This document shows positions 1 through 8,659 of a DNA stretch of 64,000 bases, piece by piece. The position numbers and the translations under genes are program-made. The notes under the pieces were generated by a model. The model made no database searches. It was given only the letters and a program-made list of their open reading frames with translations, and was not told the DNA's origin. The DNA lies in assembly GCF_000746525.1 (NCBI RefSeq), contig NZ_CP009048.1, positions 3,279,501 to 3,343,500 on the forward strand. The letters are read 5' to 3'. The stretch is from Pseudomonas alkylphenolica. Lineage in GTDB: Bacteria; Pseudomonadota; Gammaproteobacteria; Pseudomonadales; Pseudomonadaceae. Each line of letters begins with the position of its first letter. Position 1 is the stretch's first letter.

Positions 1-913
1 TCAGGGAACCGAGCCAGACAAAGTCACCCGACATCGGCAGCAGCAACAACAGACAGCCCGCCAGCATCGCAATGGCAGCCAGCAGAAACCCGTTGGGAAA
101 ACGTTCACTGTAGCGACTGAACAGCACCGACCCGAACACCCCGGCCCCGCCAAACAGCAACAGCAGCACCGTCGTCAGCTCGCCACCAATCTGCGCGACA
201 TTCAAGGCAAACGGCTCGATATAACTGTAAGCGGTAAACTGCGCAGCAATCACCAGCGCCACCAACCCATACACCGTCACCAGCGCCGGGCGCTTGAACA
301 GCACCGGCACACTGCGCAACGACCCTGAATTCTGACTGGGCAACAGCGGCAGCGACCTGACCAGACAAACCAGAGTCGCCAAGGCCACCCCGGCAATCGC
401 CAGAAAGGTGATACGCCAACCCAGCGCCTCGCCCACTACCCGCCCCAACGGGATACCCATCACCATCGCCAGCGTCGTACCGGTCGCCAACAGCCCCAGC
501 GCCTTGGCCTGCTGCCCTGGCGGCGCCACCCGCACCGCCAGGGAGGCAGTAATCGCCCAGAACACCGCATGCGCCAAGGCAATCCCGATCCGGCTGAACA
601 ACAGCATGGCGAAACTCTGCGCCATCCACGACAGCAAATGGCTGACGATAAACAGCACAAAGACAATGATCAGCAGCTTGCGCCGCTCGACATTGCGCGT
701 CAGCAGCATCATCGGCAGCGACGCCAGGGCCACCACCCAGGCATAGATCGTCAGCATCAGGCCGACCTGGGCAGTGGACATTTCGAAACTGCTGCCAATG
801 TCACTGAGCAAGGCCACCGGTACAAACTCGGTGGTATTGAAGATAAAGGCCGCCAGGGCCAGGGCGATCACACTGAGCCAGCTACCGGCTCGCGTATCCA
901 CGGGGGTATTCAT
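1..913 (-). CDS. sotB: SotB-type sugar efflux MFS transporter (3' end outside window)
   Basis: This minus-strand reading frame starts at ATG 913 ([20 protein letters not shown]) and is still open at base 1, so about 304 residues are visible and the C-terminus is missing. I translated it by hand. It shows regularly spaced hydrophobic helices, the early [12 protein letters not shown] segment and the [20 protein letters not shown] segment typical of the SotB/YdeA branch of the drug-H+ antiporter-1 MFS family. Members of that family export arabinose, IPTG and related sugars from the cytoplasm. The substrate here is inferred only from that resemblance. The gene stands alone and diverges from the small gene at 1174. 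Confidence 0.8.
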   Translation of the reverse strand, partial: MNTPVDTRAGSWLSVIALALAAFIFNTTEFVPVALLSDIGSSFEMSTAQVGLMLTIYAWVVALASLPMMLLTRNVERRKLLIIVFVLFIVSHLLSWMAQSFAMLLFSRIGIALAHAVFWAITASLAVRVAPPGQQAKALGLLATGTTLAMVMGIPLGRVVGEALGWRITFLAIAGVALATLVCLVRSLPLLPSQNSGSLRSVPVLFKRPALVTVYGLVALVIAAQFTAYSYIEPFALNVAQIGGELTTVLLLLFGGAGVFGSVLFSRYSERFPNGFLLAAIAMLAGCLLLLLPMSGDFVWLGSL

Positions 914-1173
914 CGGTGGGGGTGTTACTCCAGATCGTTTGCAGACGCCAGGCACAACATTGCGCCCAGCCTGAAGCACCCATGCCCGTCGGGCCTGAGT
1001 GGAAGCGTGTGCGCTGAGGAATTGGTTATAAGTATGCGGGGTATCGCTTGCTGCCAAGGATAGTACGTCAGGCCCCGGCCAGTCACAACCGCGCTGCGGA
1101 CGATTGGCCTGGCGCACGAGGGCAGATTTCAGCGGCGCTGCTACACTGAATTCGCTGAAAGGAGGATTGCACC

Positions 1174-1398
1174 ATGTCCGAAAAAGACATCACCACGCTA
1201 CTGACCCTGATCGACCACCGGCAAGCCACACTGGCCTCGGCCTGCAAGGAAATTGCCGACTGGATCGACCGTCAGGGCGACGTACCGGTCGCCGGCCGCA
1301 TCCGCGCCAGCCTCAAGGCGGTGGAAGCCGACGAAGCCCTGGTCAAGAAAACCCTGACATCGCTGAAGGTTGACCGCCCCCTGCCGCGGTTTCGTTGA
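1174..1398 (+). CDS. Small conserved hypothetical protein (74 aa)
   Basis: The ATG is preceded by a strong Shine-Dalgarno sequence (aaaggagg, about 1158-1165) at good spacing, which supports a real gene. The product is short, soluble, charged and predicted helical, starting [20 protein letters not shown]. It has no signal peptide, cysteine pair or recognisable domain. I do not recognise a function. It is followed by a 120-base gap and then the PepSY gene on the same strand, so it is probably a separate transcript. Confidence 0.6.
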   Translation: MSEKDITTLLTLIDHRQATLASACKEIADWIDRQGDVPVAGRIRASLKAVEADEALVKKTLTSLKVDRPLPRFR

Positions 1399-1518
1399 GT
1401 AACGGCTGCAGGCTCGAAAGGATTGGCGAGACATTCGCGAAGTCACCCGCTCTGACATAAGCTCAATCAGGCTTCATGGCTGTGCTGCCGCGTGTTCCCA
1501 CTCTCACGAGGTCTCGTC

Positions 1519-1785
1519 ATGCGTAACCTATTGCTTGTCGTACTGCTCGTCGCCAGCCCGCTGGCACTCGCCAAAACCGAATGCACCACTGCCGACAAGA
1601 GCCAATGGCAGGATCAGGCCAAGTTTCAGGAAGGCCTCAAGGCTCAAGGCTATGACATCAAGAAGTTCAAAGTAACCGATGGCAACTGCTACGAAATCTA
1701 CGGTTGGAACAAGGATAAGCAAAAGGTCGAGATCTACTTCAACCCCGTCGATGGCAAAGTCGTGAAGTCAGAAATCGAGGACTGA
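1519..1785 (+). CDS. PepSY-domain periplasmic protein
   Basis: The preferred start is ATG 1519, giving MRNLLLVVLLVASPLALAKT, a clean Sec signal peptide cleaved after ALA. An upstream in-frame start would bury this signal. The mature part has about 70 residues, two cysteines (ECTTADK and DGNCYEIYG) and the pattern of a PepSY domain: a helix rich in K/Q/E, then two strands ending NPVDGKVVKSEIED. PepSY proteins are periplasmic and often accompany membrane cytochromes or sensor proteases. The next gene, a b-type cytochrome, starts two bases after this stop, so the two are probably one operon and may work together. Confidence 0.8.
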   Translation: MRNLLLVVLLVASPLALAKTECTTADKSQWQDQAKFQEGLKAQGYDIKKFKVTDGNCYEIYGWNKDKQKVEIYFNPVDGKVVKSEIED

Positions 1786-1786
1786 G

Positions 1787-2314
1787 GTGACCAACGACAC
1801 CCTGCGCCTCTGGGATCCTTTAGTGCGGTTCTGTCACTGGTCGCTGGTGCTGGCCTTTGTCGGTGGTTATTTCTTTACCGAAGAAGGCGATGGCTGGCAC
1901 CGCTGGCTGGGGTATTACGCCGTGGCCATTGTGCTGATTCGTACTGCCTGGGGTTTTGTCGGTACGCCGGCAGCGCGCTGGAAAGACTTCTGGCCGACGC
2001 CGGCGCGGCTGAAGCGGCATCTGCATGCCCTGTTCAACGGCGAGGACTACCACCGTCTGGGGCACTCCCCTCTCGGCGCACTGGTCATGGTGCTGATGCT
2101 GGCGCTGATGTTCGGCCTGGGTGTGAGCGGGTTTCTGCTGGAGGAAGTGGATTACTTCTGGGGCGAAGATCTGCCGCGGGACATCCATGAGTACATGGCC
2201 AACACCTTGCTGGCGCTGGTCTGTGTGCATATCGCCGCGGCCGTGATCGAAAGCCTGCGCCTGAAGGAAAACCTGCCGTTGTCGATGGTCACCGGCAGGC
2301 GTCGCAAACCCTGA
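1787..2314 (+). CDS. Cytochrome b561-type membrane protein
   Basis: The GTG start lies two bases after the PepSY stop. The 175-residue product begins with the family signature LWDPLVRFCHWSLVLAFVGG and has four hydrophobic helices. Candidate haem-ligand histidines are in RFCHWS, GDGWHRWLGYY, a DIHEYMAN segment and CVHIAAAV. This matches the prokaryotic cytochrome b561 / Ni-Fe hydrogenase b-subunit superfamily, which passes electrons between quinones or periplasmic donors across the inner membrane. No partner oxidoreductase is nearby other than the PepSY protein. The electron donor is therefore unknown. Confidence 0.82.
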   Translation: MTNDTLRLWDPLVRFCHWSLVLAFVGGYFFTEEGDGWHRWLGYYAVAIVLIRTAWGFVGTPAARWKDFWPTPARLKRHLHALFNGEDYHRLGHSPLGALVMVLMLALMFGLGVSGFLLEEVDYFWGEDLPRDIHEYMANTLLALVCVHIAAAVIESLRLKENLPLSMVTGRRRKP

Positions 2315-2333
2315 AAACAGATACACCTTACCT

Positions 2334-2405
2334 GTGAGAGCGGGCTTGCCCCGCGATTGCAGTCTGTCAGCCAAATCGCATCGCGGGGCAAGCCCGCTCC
2401 CACAG
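2334..2405. repeat. Inverted pair of REP elements
   Basis: Two copies of the Pseudomonas REP core face each other (agcgggcttgccccgcga at the left, tcgcggggcaagcccgct at the right), separated by about 22 bases. They sit in the gap between the convergent cytochrome gene and the TonB receptor gene. A third partial copy (agcccgctcc) follows at about 2407. Such pairs form stable stem-loops and are typical of 3' ends in P. putida-type genomes. Confidence 0.9.
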
Positions 2406-2422
2406 AAGCCCGCTCCTACCGA

Positions 2423-4537
2423 TCAGAAGCGGTAGTTGGTGCTCAACTCCAGGGTGCGAGGCGCGCCCGGCGTGATCAGGTCGACCGAACCATGGGCCGA
2501 GGCATAGTAGTCACGGTCAAACACGTTGCGCAGGCGTAGCGCCGCGTCCCACTTCGGCTGGTTGTACAGCAAGGCTGCATCCACCGTGGTGTACGACGGC
2601 ATCACCACCACGTTGTCCAGCGCGGTGTAGCGCTCATCCACATAGTTGGCGCCCATGCCCACTCGCCAGGTTTCGCTCAGCGAACGCACCAGCCACAGGT
2701 TGGCGCTGGTGCGCGGGGTCAGGGTCGGCGTCTGGCCTTCGTTCGGCACGCCATTGGTTTTGCTGTTGGACTTGGTGATCTCCGCATCGAGGAAGGCGAA
2801 GCCACCATACACCTGCCACTTGTCCGTCAGCTGACCACTGACCGTGGCCTCGAAACCGTCGGTACGTTGCTCACCCGCCAGCACCAGATTGGCCGGGTTG
2901 GCCGGGTCGGTGGTTTTCATGTTGGTGCGTTCCAGGCGGAACAGCGCAGCGGTCACCGCCAGGCGGCTGTCGAGCAGATCCCACTTGGCACCCACCTCGT
3001 AGTTGGTGGTTTCCTCAGGTTCCAGGCCCTGGTTGCCGGCGCTCAAGGCGAACACTTCGGAAGACGGCTGGTAGGAACGGCTCACCGACACGTAGTAGGA
3101 GTGAATCTGATCCGGCTGGTACACCAGGCCGACGCGTGGGCTCCAGGTGGTGTCGGTACGCGACAGCTCGGCACCCTTGAGGTCATCGTCATACTCCTGG
3201 TCGAACACGTCGTAGCGCACCCCGACCAGAGCCTTCCACTGCGGCGCCAGTTCGATCAGGTCCTGCACATAGAAACCTGCGGTGTCCTGGGTAGTGGTGC
3301 CTTTAGCAGTCTGTTTATTTGCCTGAAACGGCACATCCACCAGGCCATCAGTGAATACCGGGACCCGGGCCACGTTGTTCTGGCTGAACACCGACTGGTC
3401 CTTGACCTGGCGACCGAGTTCCACACCGTACAACAGGTTGTGGTTCATCCCGGCCAACTGCGCCTGGTGCTTGAGTTCGGTCTGGTTGAACCAGCCGTCT
3501 TCGGTGCGCTGCACGTTGCCGCGGTTCAACTTGACCAGCAGTTCGCCATTGCTACCGGTGACAAAACGCGTGGGGCTGGAGTCAGCCAGGGTGTTGTTAC
3601 GGTCCAGATCGTAGTGGTAGTAACGGCTGGTATTGCTCAGGGTGAAGTCGTCGTTCAGGCGATAATCGACGCCTGCGGTAAAGGAGAAGACTTCGCTACG
3701 GGCGTAGTCATCGTCTGGATCAGCAGCGCCAAAACGCTTGTCGCGGTCGACATCCACCGGACGATCGCCCAGGGCCGGGATACCGAAATCTATCAGGCGC
3801 TTGTCGTATAGGTAGGTGGCTCCCACGGTCAGGTCGAGGTCGTCGGAGAGCTTGAAGTAAGCGGTTGGCGCAATGGCCTTGCGGTCGATGTAGCCGTCAT
3901 CGCGGAAGGTGTCGCTGTCTTCCAGGGCCCCGGTAATACGGAACGCTTTGTCGCCCTGCTGTTGGTCGGCCCAACCGGCATCGAACTGGGTGCGGCGTTT
4001 GCCTTCGCTGTCGAAGCTCACCCCGACTTCCTGTACCGGGCTGAAGTTAGGCTTTTTGCTCACGCTGTTGATCAGGCCGCCGGACGACCCACGCCCGTAC
4101 AGCACCGCCGCCGGGCCCTTGACCACTTCCACCCGCTCGACGTTGGAAAGGTCACGGTAGTACAGCGCATCGTCACGCAGGCCATCGACATACATGTCGC
4201 CAATGGCGCTGAAACCACGAATGGTCACCTGGTCGCGCTGGCCGTCGCCGTTGGACAGGCCAATGCCGGGCACGTTCTTGAGCACGTCTTCCATCGATTG
4301 CGCGCCCTGATCCTTGATCACACTTTGCGGCACGACGTTGACCGTCTGCGGAATGTCGCGCAGCGGTGCATCGATCTTCAGTGCGGTTTTGCTTTCACTG
4401 GCCTTGTAGCTCTGCTCTTCGTAACTGCTGTTGACCGAGGTCGCCGGAATGGCCAGGGTTTCGGCCTGCAGCGCTGGAGCAACCAGCACGCTCAGCACAG
4501 AAAGGGAAGCCGGGCGAATACGCGAAAGTGCCACCAT
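2423..4537 (-). CDS. TonB-dependent siderophore receptor
   Basis: This 704-residue outer-membrane protein has a signal peptide ending at about residue 25 (VAPALQA). It continues with an N-terminal plug domain (about 45-160, containing RGFSAIGDMYVDGLRDD and KGPAAVLYGRGSSGG) and then a long beta-barrel ending in an aromatic residue (LELSTNYRF). The order and motifs match TIGR01783-type siderophore receptors such as Fiu/FhuE. It would import a ferric siderophore using TonB energy. The catecholate-type assignment is only a guess. The start has a good aaggaa ribosome site. The AT-rich upstream region contains a half-site resembling a Fur box, which would fit iron control. Confidence 0.88.
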   Translation of the reverse strand: MVALSRIRPASLSVLSVLVAPALQAETLAIPATSVNSSYEEQSYKASESKTALKIDAPLRDIPQTVNVVPQSVIKDQGAQSMEDVLKNVPGIGLSNGDGQRDQVTIRGFSAIGDMYVDGLRDDALYYRDLSNVERVEVVKGPAAVLYGRGSSGGLINSVSKKPNFSPVQEVGVSFDSEGKRRTQFDAGWADQQQGDKAFRITGALEDSDTFRDDGYIDRKAIAPTAYFKLSDDLDLTVGATYLYDKRLIDFGIPALGDRPVDVDRDKRFGAADPDDDYARSEVFSFTAGVDYRLNDDFTLSNTSRYYHYDLDRNNTLADSSPTRFVTGSNGELLVKLNRGNVQRTEDGWFNQTELKHQAQLAGMNHNLLYGVELGRQVKDQSVFSQNNVARVPVFTDGLVDVPFQANKQTAKGTTTQDTAGFYVQDLIELAPQWKALVGVRYDVFDQEYDDDLKGAELSRTDTTWSPRVGLVYQPDQIHSYYVSVSRSYQPSSEVFALSAGNQGLEPEETTNYEVGAKWDLLDSRLAVTAALFRLERTNMKTTDPANPANLVLAGEQRTDGFEATVSGQLTDKWQVYGGFAFLDAEITKSNSKTNGVPNEGQTPTLTPRTSANLWLVRSLSETWRVGMGANYVDERYTALDNVVVMPSYTTVDAALLYNQPKWDAALRLRNVFDRDYYASAHGSVDLITPGAPRTLELSTNYRF

Positions 4538-4588
4538 GAATTCCTTGTTTGTAAAGATTGTAAAGAAGGATGTAAATGGTAACGATTT

Positions 4589-4609
4589 GTAAATGAGAAG
4601 AGAATACTA
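4589..4609 (-). promoter_or_regulatory. Possible Fur-box half site
   Basis: The sequence aaatgagaagagaatact lies about 55 bases upstream of the siderophore receptor start. The left half resembles the usual aaatgagaa Fur half-site, but the right half is poorly conserved. It is reported because the downstream gene belongs to a family normally controlled by Fur. The sequence match alone is weak. Confidence 0.25.
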
Positions 4610-4638
4610 ATGCGACGCAATATTTTGATGGCGTGCAC

Positions 4639-4678
4639 AAAAAAGCCAGGCTGCCGTCCTTGACAGCAGCCTGGCTTT
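4639..4678 (-). terminator. Rho-independent terminator after the PCuAC gene
   Basis: A 12-bp perfect stem (aagccaggctgc / gcagcctggctt) with a 10-base loop is followed, reading the minus strand, by a run of T. It lies 20 bases after the copper chaperone stop, so it should end that transcript before the siderophore receptor gene. Confidence 0.9.
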
Positions 4679-4698
4679 GGCAGCCGGTTAGCGCTCGA

Positions 4699-5178
4699 TC
4701 AATGCATGTGCTCGTGACCGTGCATGGCTTCGGCATTCAGGGCACGTACTGGCGCCTTGACCTCAAGGGTCTGCTTCTGGCCCTTGGCGTCTTCAATCAC
4801 CAGGGTCAGAGGCACCTGCTCACCTTCCTTGACCTGTTGCTTGAGCTTCATCAGCATCACGTGATAACCGTTGGGGTCGAGGCTGACGGCCTTGCCGGCG
4901 GGCAAATCGACGCTGTGCACCTGCTTCATGCCCATGACATCGTTATCCATGGTCATCTGGTGCACCTGGACGATTTCGGCCACCGGCGACTGCACATCCA
5001 CCAGCTTGCTGTCGCTGCTGGCGGTGAGGGTCATGAAGGCGCCGGTTGATTGCTGGTGCGGCACAGTGGCACGAACCCAGGCGTCTTTGACGCTGGTGTC
5101 GGCCATGGCTGGCAGCGCCAGGCCGATCAGGGCCAGCGCGGCCAGGGTGCGTTTGAACGGTTGGACTGAATTGCGCAT
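4699..5178 (-). CDS. PCuAC periplasmic copper chaperone
   Basis: The product has 159 residues with a signal peptide cleaved after ALPAMA (about residue 26). It is followed by a PCu(A)C domain with the Cu(I) ligands of the family: H73 and M76 in VQVHQMTM, M84 and the later HVMLM pair. The C-terminus carries an extra metal-binding tail (HGHEHMH). PCuAC proteins deliver Cu(I) in the periplasm, classically to the CuA or CuB site of cytochrome oxidase. The start ATG 5178 is chosen because the ggaggt site at 5185-5190 is correctly spaced for it. ATG 5184 would abut that site. The start overlaps the SCO stop by one base (TGATG), so the two genes are translationally coupled. Confidence 0.9.
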   Translation of the reverse strand: MRNSVQPFKRTLAALALIGLALPAMADTSVKDAWVRATVPHQQSTGAFMTLTASSDSKLVDVQSPVAEIVQVHQMTMDNDVMGMKQVHSVDLPAGKAVSLDPNGYHVMLMKLKQQVKEGEQVPLTLVIEDAKGQKQTLEVKAPVRALNAEAMHGHEHMH

Positions 5179-5789
5179 CAACATACCTCCATGACCGTGA
5201 GCAGATCTTCCGTACACTCTTTGGCGGTCAGTGAATGGGACAACCCCAGGCGCAACTGGCCACGGGAATCGAAGACGTAACTGGTCGAGGTGTGCGAGAT
5301 GGTGTAGGTGTCGCCACTGGGCACCTTCTCGTAGAACACACCGAATTCCTTGGCGGCCGCGGCGGTCTCTTCGAGGGTACCGGTCAGCGCTACGAAGGAA
5401 GGGTCGAAGGCCTTGACGTAGGCATCGAGCACCTCGGGGGTGTCGCGTTCAGGGTCGAGGCTGATGAACACCACCTGCAGGAAACCGCCATCGCGGCCCA
5501 TCAGCTTTTTGATCTGTGCCGCGCGCGCCAGGGTGGTCGGGCACACCGCCGGGCACTGGGTGAAGCCGAAGAACACCATCGGCATCGAGCCCCAGAAGCT
5601 GGACAGCGTACGTGGGTTGCCCTGGGTGTCCTTGAGTTTGAAGGAGCGGCCGAGGATCTTGTTGCTCATGTCCTTGCCGTATTTGAAATCGAGCGCACCA
5701 CCGGAGCGGGGGTCGCAACCTGCCAGAACACCGAGGCTCAGCAGGCTGATCCCGGCCATGACCTGGCGCCGGGTCAGTAAATCAGTCAT
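5178..5789 (-). CDS. SCO1/SenC family copper-handling lipoprotein
   Basis: The 203-residue protein starts MTDLLTRRQVMAGISLLSLG and has a lipobox (VLAGC, Cys25), so it is probably a lipoprotein facing the periplasm. It has a thioredoxin-like fold with the copper site of SCO proteins: the CPAVC pair (C79, C83) and H166 in ISHTSTS. SCO proteins deliver copper to, or reduce, the CuA centre of cytochrome oxidase. The start has an aaggat ribosome site. The gene is coupled to the PCuAC gene, the expected functional partner. No oxidase genes are in the window, so the client is not shown. Confidence 0.9.
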   Translation of the reverse strand: MTDLLTRRQVMAGISLLSLGVLAGCDPRSGGALDFKYGKDMSNKILGRSFKLKDTQGNPRTLSSFWGSMPMVFFGFTQCPAVCPTTLARAAQIKKLMGRDGGFLQVVFISLDPERDTPEVLDAYVKAFDPSFVALTGTLEETAAAAKEFGVFYEKVPSGDTYTISHTSTSYVFDSRGQLRLGLSHSLTAKECTEDLLTVMEVC

Positions 5790-6077
5790 GTAACCATCCT
5801 TTCGGGAAGGTGTTGCGCCTCGCGCACGAGGCCTGTCGAGAAAGCGCGACATTTTGTCATGGCGCTCTGCCAAGGTTCCAGCGCCTATTGCCCCGTACGT
5901 CTGCATCCCTTTATTTTCGGGGTGCGGCCCGTTGTCGCAGAATGTGACAAGAACCTGAAACCGATGCATGCCTCCTACGGCTGAGCGCAGCATGCCCTGA
6001 CAGACAGCCTTGATCTCCATTACCATGTCGGCCTTCGGGCGCAGCCCCTTCTGCGCCCAACCGATTAAGTCCATGCC

Positions 6078-6857
6078 ATGCCTTTCGAACTTAGCGTAGA
6101 TCTGACCACCCTCGCCATTCTCGCCGCCGTTGCCTTTGTTGCCGGATTCATTGACGCCATCGCCGGTGGCGGGGGCCTGTTGACCACCCCCGCCCTGCTG
6201 ACCGCCGGCATGCCGCCACATCTGGTACTGGGCACCAACAAACTCAGCTCGACCTTCGGCTCGGCCACCGCCGGTTTCACCTATTACCGGCGCAAACTGT
6301 TCCACCCGGACCAGTGGCGCCACGCACTGGGCGGCACTTTTGTCGGCGCCCTGATCGGCGCGGTGGTCGCGCACTACCTGCCGGCTGAGTGGCTGAACAA
6401 GATGCTGCCGGTCATCGTCTTCCTCTGCGGGGTCTACCTGCTGTTCGGCGGCACGCCCAAGGCGCCGCTGGATGCCGATGTGCCGGTGAAAAAGAAGTGG
6501 CAGCTGCCCCAGGGCCTGACCCTGGGTTTCTATGATGGTGTGGCCGGGCCTGGTACCGGTGCATTCTGGACCGTCAGCACCCTGCTGCTCTACCCCATCG
6601 ACCTGGTCAAGGCCAGTGGTGTGGCACGCAGCATGAACTTCGTCAGCAACGCTGCGGCGTTGTCGGTGTTCATCTTTTCCGGGCAGGTCGACTGGCTGGT
6701 CGGCTTGTCGATGGGGTCGGCACTGATGGTCGGCGCCTTTTTCGGCGCGCGTACCGCCATCAGTGGCGGCAGCAAGTTCATCCGTCCTGTGTTCATCACC
6801 GTGGTCCTGGCCCTGACCGTGCGCCTAGCGTGGCAGCACTGGTTTGGCCAGGCCTAA
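6078..6857 (+). CDS. TSUP (TauE/SafE) family permease
   Basis: The 259-residue membrane protein has about eight hydrophobic segments. The N-terminal part shows the family pattern [20 protein letters not shown] followed by [15 protein letters not shown]. The second half has the related [17 protein letters not shown]. This internal duplication is diagnostic of the TauE/SafE (DUF81) exporters, which move sulfite, sulfoacetate and other organosulfur or organic anions out of the cell. The closest relatives are YfcA-like proteins of unknown substrate. Its 3' end overlaps the convergent nudC gene by 33 bases. Confidence 0.85.
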   Translation: MPFELSVDLTTLAILAAVAFVAGFIDAIAGGGGLLTTPALLTAGMPPHLVLGTNKLSSTFGSATAGFTYYRRKLFHPDQWRHALGGTFVGALIGAVVAHYLPAEWLNKMLPVIVFLCGVYLLFGGTPKAPLDADVPVKKKWQLPQGLTLGFYDGVAGPGTGAFWTVSTLLLYPIDLVKASGVARSMNFVSNAAALSVFIFSGQVDWLVGLSMGSALMVGAFFGARTAISGGSKFIRPVFITVVLALTVRLAWQHWFGQA

Positions 6858-7655
6858 GCGCCGCGCCACGTAGAGATCGATCAGGTACCGGGCAATCGAG
6901 CGCCCCGCCGGCAACGGCGGCAGCGCATCGACCCGGAACCACTGGGCATCTTCAATCTCGTCCACCTGCATGACAATCTCGCCCCCGGCGTACTCGGCAT
7001 GAAAACCGAGCATCATCGAATGCGGGAACGGCCAGCACTGGCTACCGACGTACTGGATGTTCTGCACTTCAATCGCCACCTCTTCGCGCACCTCGCGCAC
7101 CAGGCAGTCCTCGGCCGACTCGCCGGGCTCGGCAAAACCCGCCAGGGTGCTGTAGACCCCGGTGACAAAGCGCGGTGAGCGCGCCAGAAGAATTTCGTCG
7201 CCGCGGGTGATGAGCACGATCATGCTCGGCGAAATACGCGGGTAGCTGCGCAGGTCACAGGGCTGGCAGTACATCGCCCGTTCCAGGTGGATCTGGCTCA
7301 TGGCCTGGCCGCAACTGCCGCAAAACCGGTGCTCGCGGGCCCAGGTGGCGATCTGCGCCGCATAGCCGAGAATCTTGTAGGTGTCGAAGTCGCCTTCGAG
7401 CATGAACTGACGCAACCCGCGCCAGCTGCAACCGGCCACCGCTTGCGGCTGGCGCAGTTCAAGCAGGTACACCGGCTGACCATCGAAATGGCCGATGCCG
7501 TGCTCGAACAGCACGTCCAGTTCCTGACGCTTGAGCCAGTCGCGCGGGAACAGCGCACCGTTGTCGTCAACCAGGAAACCCTCGCTGCAGCGCGCGACCG
7601 CCCAGCCGCCAGCGAGGTTTGTGTCCAGTACCGCGGTGGTCCAACGCACAGCCAT
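6825..7655 (-). CDS. nudC: NAD(+) diphosphatase / RNA decapping Nudix hydrolase NudC
   Basis: The 276-residue protein contains the NudC zinc ribbon (C112, C115, C130, C133 in FCGSCGQ and MYCQPC). A Nudix box follows from about G173 ([12 protein letters not shown]...REVREEV), then the NADH-pyrophosphatase signature SQCWPFPHS at about 205-213. The usual signature is SQPWPFPxS, so one position differs. NudC cleaves NAD(H) to NMN(H) and AMP and removes NAD caps from RNA in the cytoplasm. MAVRWTTAV at 7655 matches the usual family N-terminus. A longer in-frame extension exists but is arginine-rich and unlikely. It converges on the TSUP gene. Confidence 0.92.
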   Translation of the reverse strand: MAVRWTTAVLDTNLAGGWAVARCSEGFLVDDNGALFPRDWLKRQELDVLFEHGIGHFDGQPVYLLELRQPQAVAGCSWRGLRQFMLEGDFDTYKILGYAAQIATWAREHRFCGSCGQAMSQIHLERAMYCQPCDLRSYPRISPSMIVLITRGDEILLARSPRFVTGVYSTLAGFAEPGESAEDCLVREVREEVAIEVQNIQYVGSQCWPFPHSMMLGFHAEYAGGEIVMQVDEIEDAQWFRVDALPPLPAGRSIARYLIDLYVARRLGLAKPVLPR

Positions 7656-7688
7656 GTTCCGGTTCCTTGCGCGGGCCCGCCGCTGCAA

Positions 7689-8501
7689 TCAGTCGGCGAA
7701 CTCGGGTTTCTGTTTGCTCATGTGGGCGGCAACGGCCACCCGCAGATCGGTGGATTGCAACATGGCGGCGTTCCAGGTGGCAATGTACTCCAGGCCATCG
7801 TCGATTCGGTGATCGCGCATATAGCTGAGCATTTCCTTGGTACCGGCCACGGCAATGGGGGATTTTCCCGCAATTTCAGCGGCAATGGCAAAGACTCCTT
7901 CGAGCAATGCCTGATGGTCATCGTAGACCCGATTGACCAGGCCGATGCGCTGCGCCTCTTCAGCTTCGACCGTACGCCCGGTGTAGGCCAGCTCACGCAT
8001 GATGCCATCGCCGATGATACGCGGCAGGCGCTGCAGCGTACCGACGTCGGCCGCCATGCCCATGTCGATTTCCTTGATCGAGAACTGTGCGTCGTTGCTG
8101 CAGTAGCGCATGTCGCAGGCCGAGACCAGGTCGATGGCGCCACCGATGCAGTAGCCCTGGATCGCTGCCAGCACCGGCTTGCGGCAGTTGTCCACGGCAT
8201 TGAACGAGGCCTGCATACGCAGGATGGTGCGGCGCAGCAGGCGCGCATTGCGGCCGACGTCCTTGCCCAGCTCATTGGCCAGCGACGCCAGCATCATCAG
8301 GTCGATACCGGCGGAGAAGTGTTTGCCCGCGCCGCTGATGACCACCGCGCGGACCGCATCGGTGTCATCGATCCATTTGAAAATCTCGACGATTTCGCTC
8401 CAGAACGGCGCGTTCATCGCGTTGTACTTTTCCGGGCGGTTGATCTGCACGTGGGCGATGTTGTCGTTGAGTTCGACCTTGAATGCCTGGTACTCAGTCA
8501 C
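7689..8501 (-). CDS. Crotonase family, dienoyl-CoA isomerase-like
   Basis: This 270-residue enoyl-CoA hydratase/isomerase-fold protein has the oxyanion-hole segments SAGIDL and the GYCIGGAIDL loop. The active-site stretch IKEIDMGMAADVGTLQRLP closely resembles that of delta(3,5)-delta(2,4)-dienoyl-CoA isomerase (ECH1), including the acidic residues of that enzyme. It would isomerise 3,5-dienoyl-CoA intermediates during degradation of odd-position unsaturated fatty acids. It ends 33 bases before the nudC start on the same strand, so it lies upstream of nudC. The two may share a transcript. Confidence 0.85.
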   Translation of the reverse strand: MTEYQAFKVELNDNIAHVQINRPEKYNAMNAPFWSEIVEIFKWIDDTDAVRAVVISGAGKHFSAGIDLMMLASLANELGKDVGRNARLLRRTILRMQASFNAVDNCRKPVLAAIQGYCIGGAIDLVSACDMRYCSNDAQFSIKEIDMGMAADVGTLQRLPRIIGDGIMRELAYTGRTVEAEEAQRIGLVNRVYDDHQALLEGVFAIAAEIAGKSPIAVAGTKEMLSYMRDHRIDDGLEYIATWNAAMLQSTDLRVAVAAHMSKQKPEFAD

Positions 8502-8659
8502 AGTGCTCTCCTTGAAGGCGGCGAGGATAATCGCAGGACTATATCAAGGCACCCGCATCGCCGAAGGCCGCGCTTGTGCCAAAACCGGGACTTTTACCTT
8601 GATCTGAACGCCTGTATCCGGCACCTTGCGCTCCTGTTGAATTATTAGGATACATTTAC

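Noticed and set aside
2867..3811. Long plus-strand frame opposite the TonB receptor
   Set aside because: High-GC antisense shadow. The TonB protein on the minus strand has clear motifs throughout.
5790..6374. Upstream extension of the SCO frame by about 195 residues
   Set aside because: It reads antisense to the TSUP gene and through an untranslated gap. The lipoprotein signal begins correctly at 5789.
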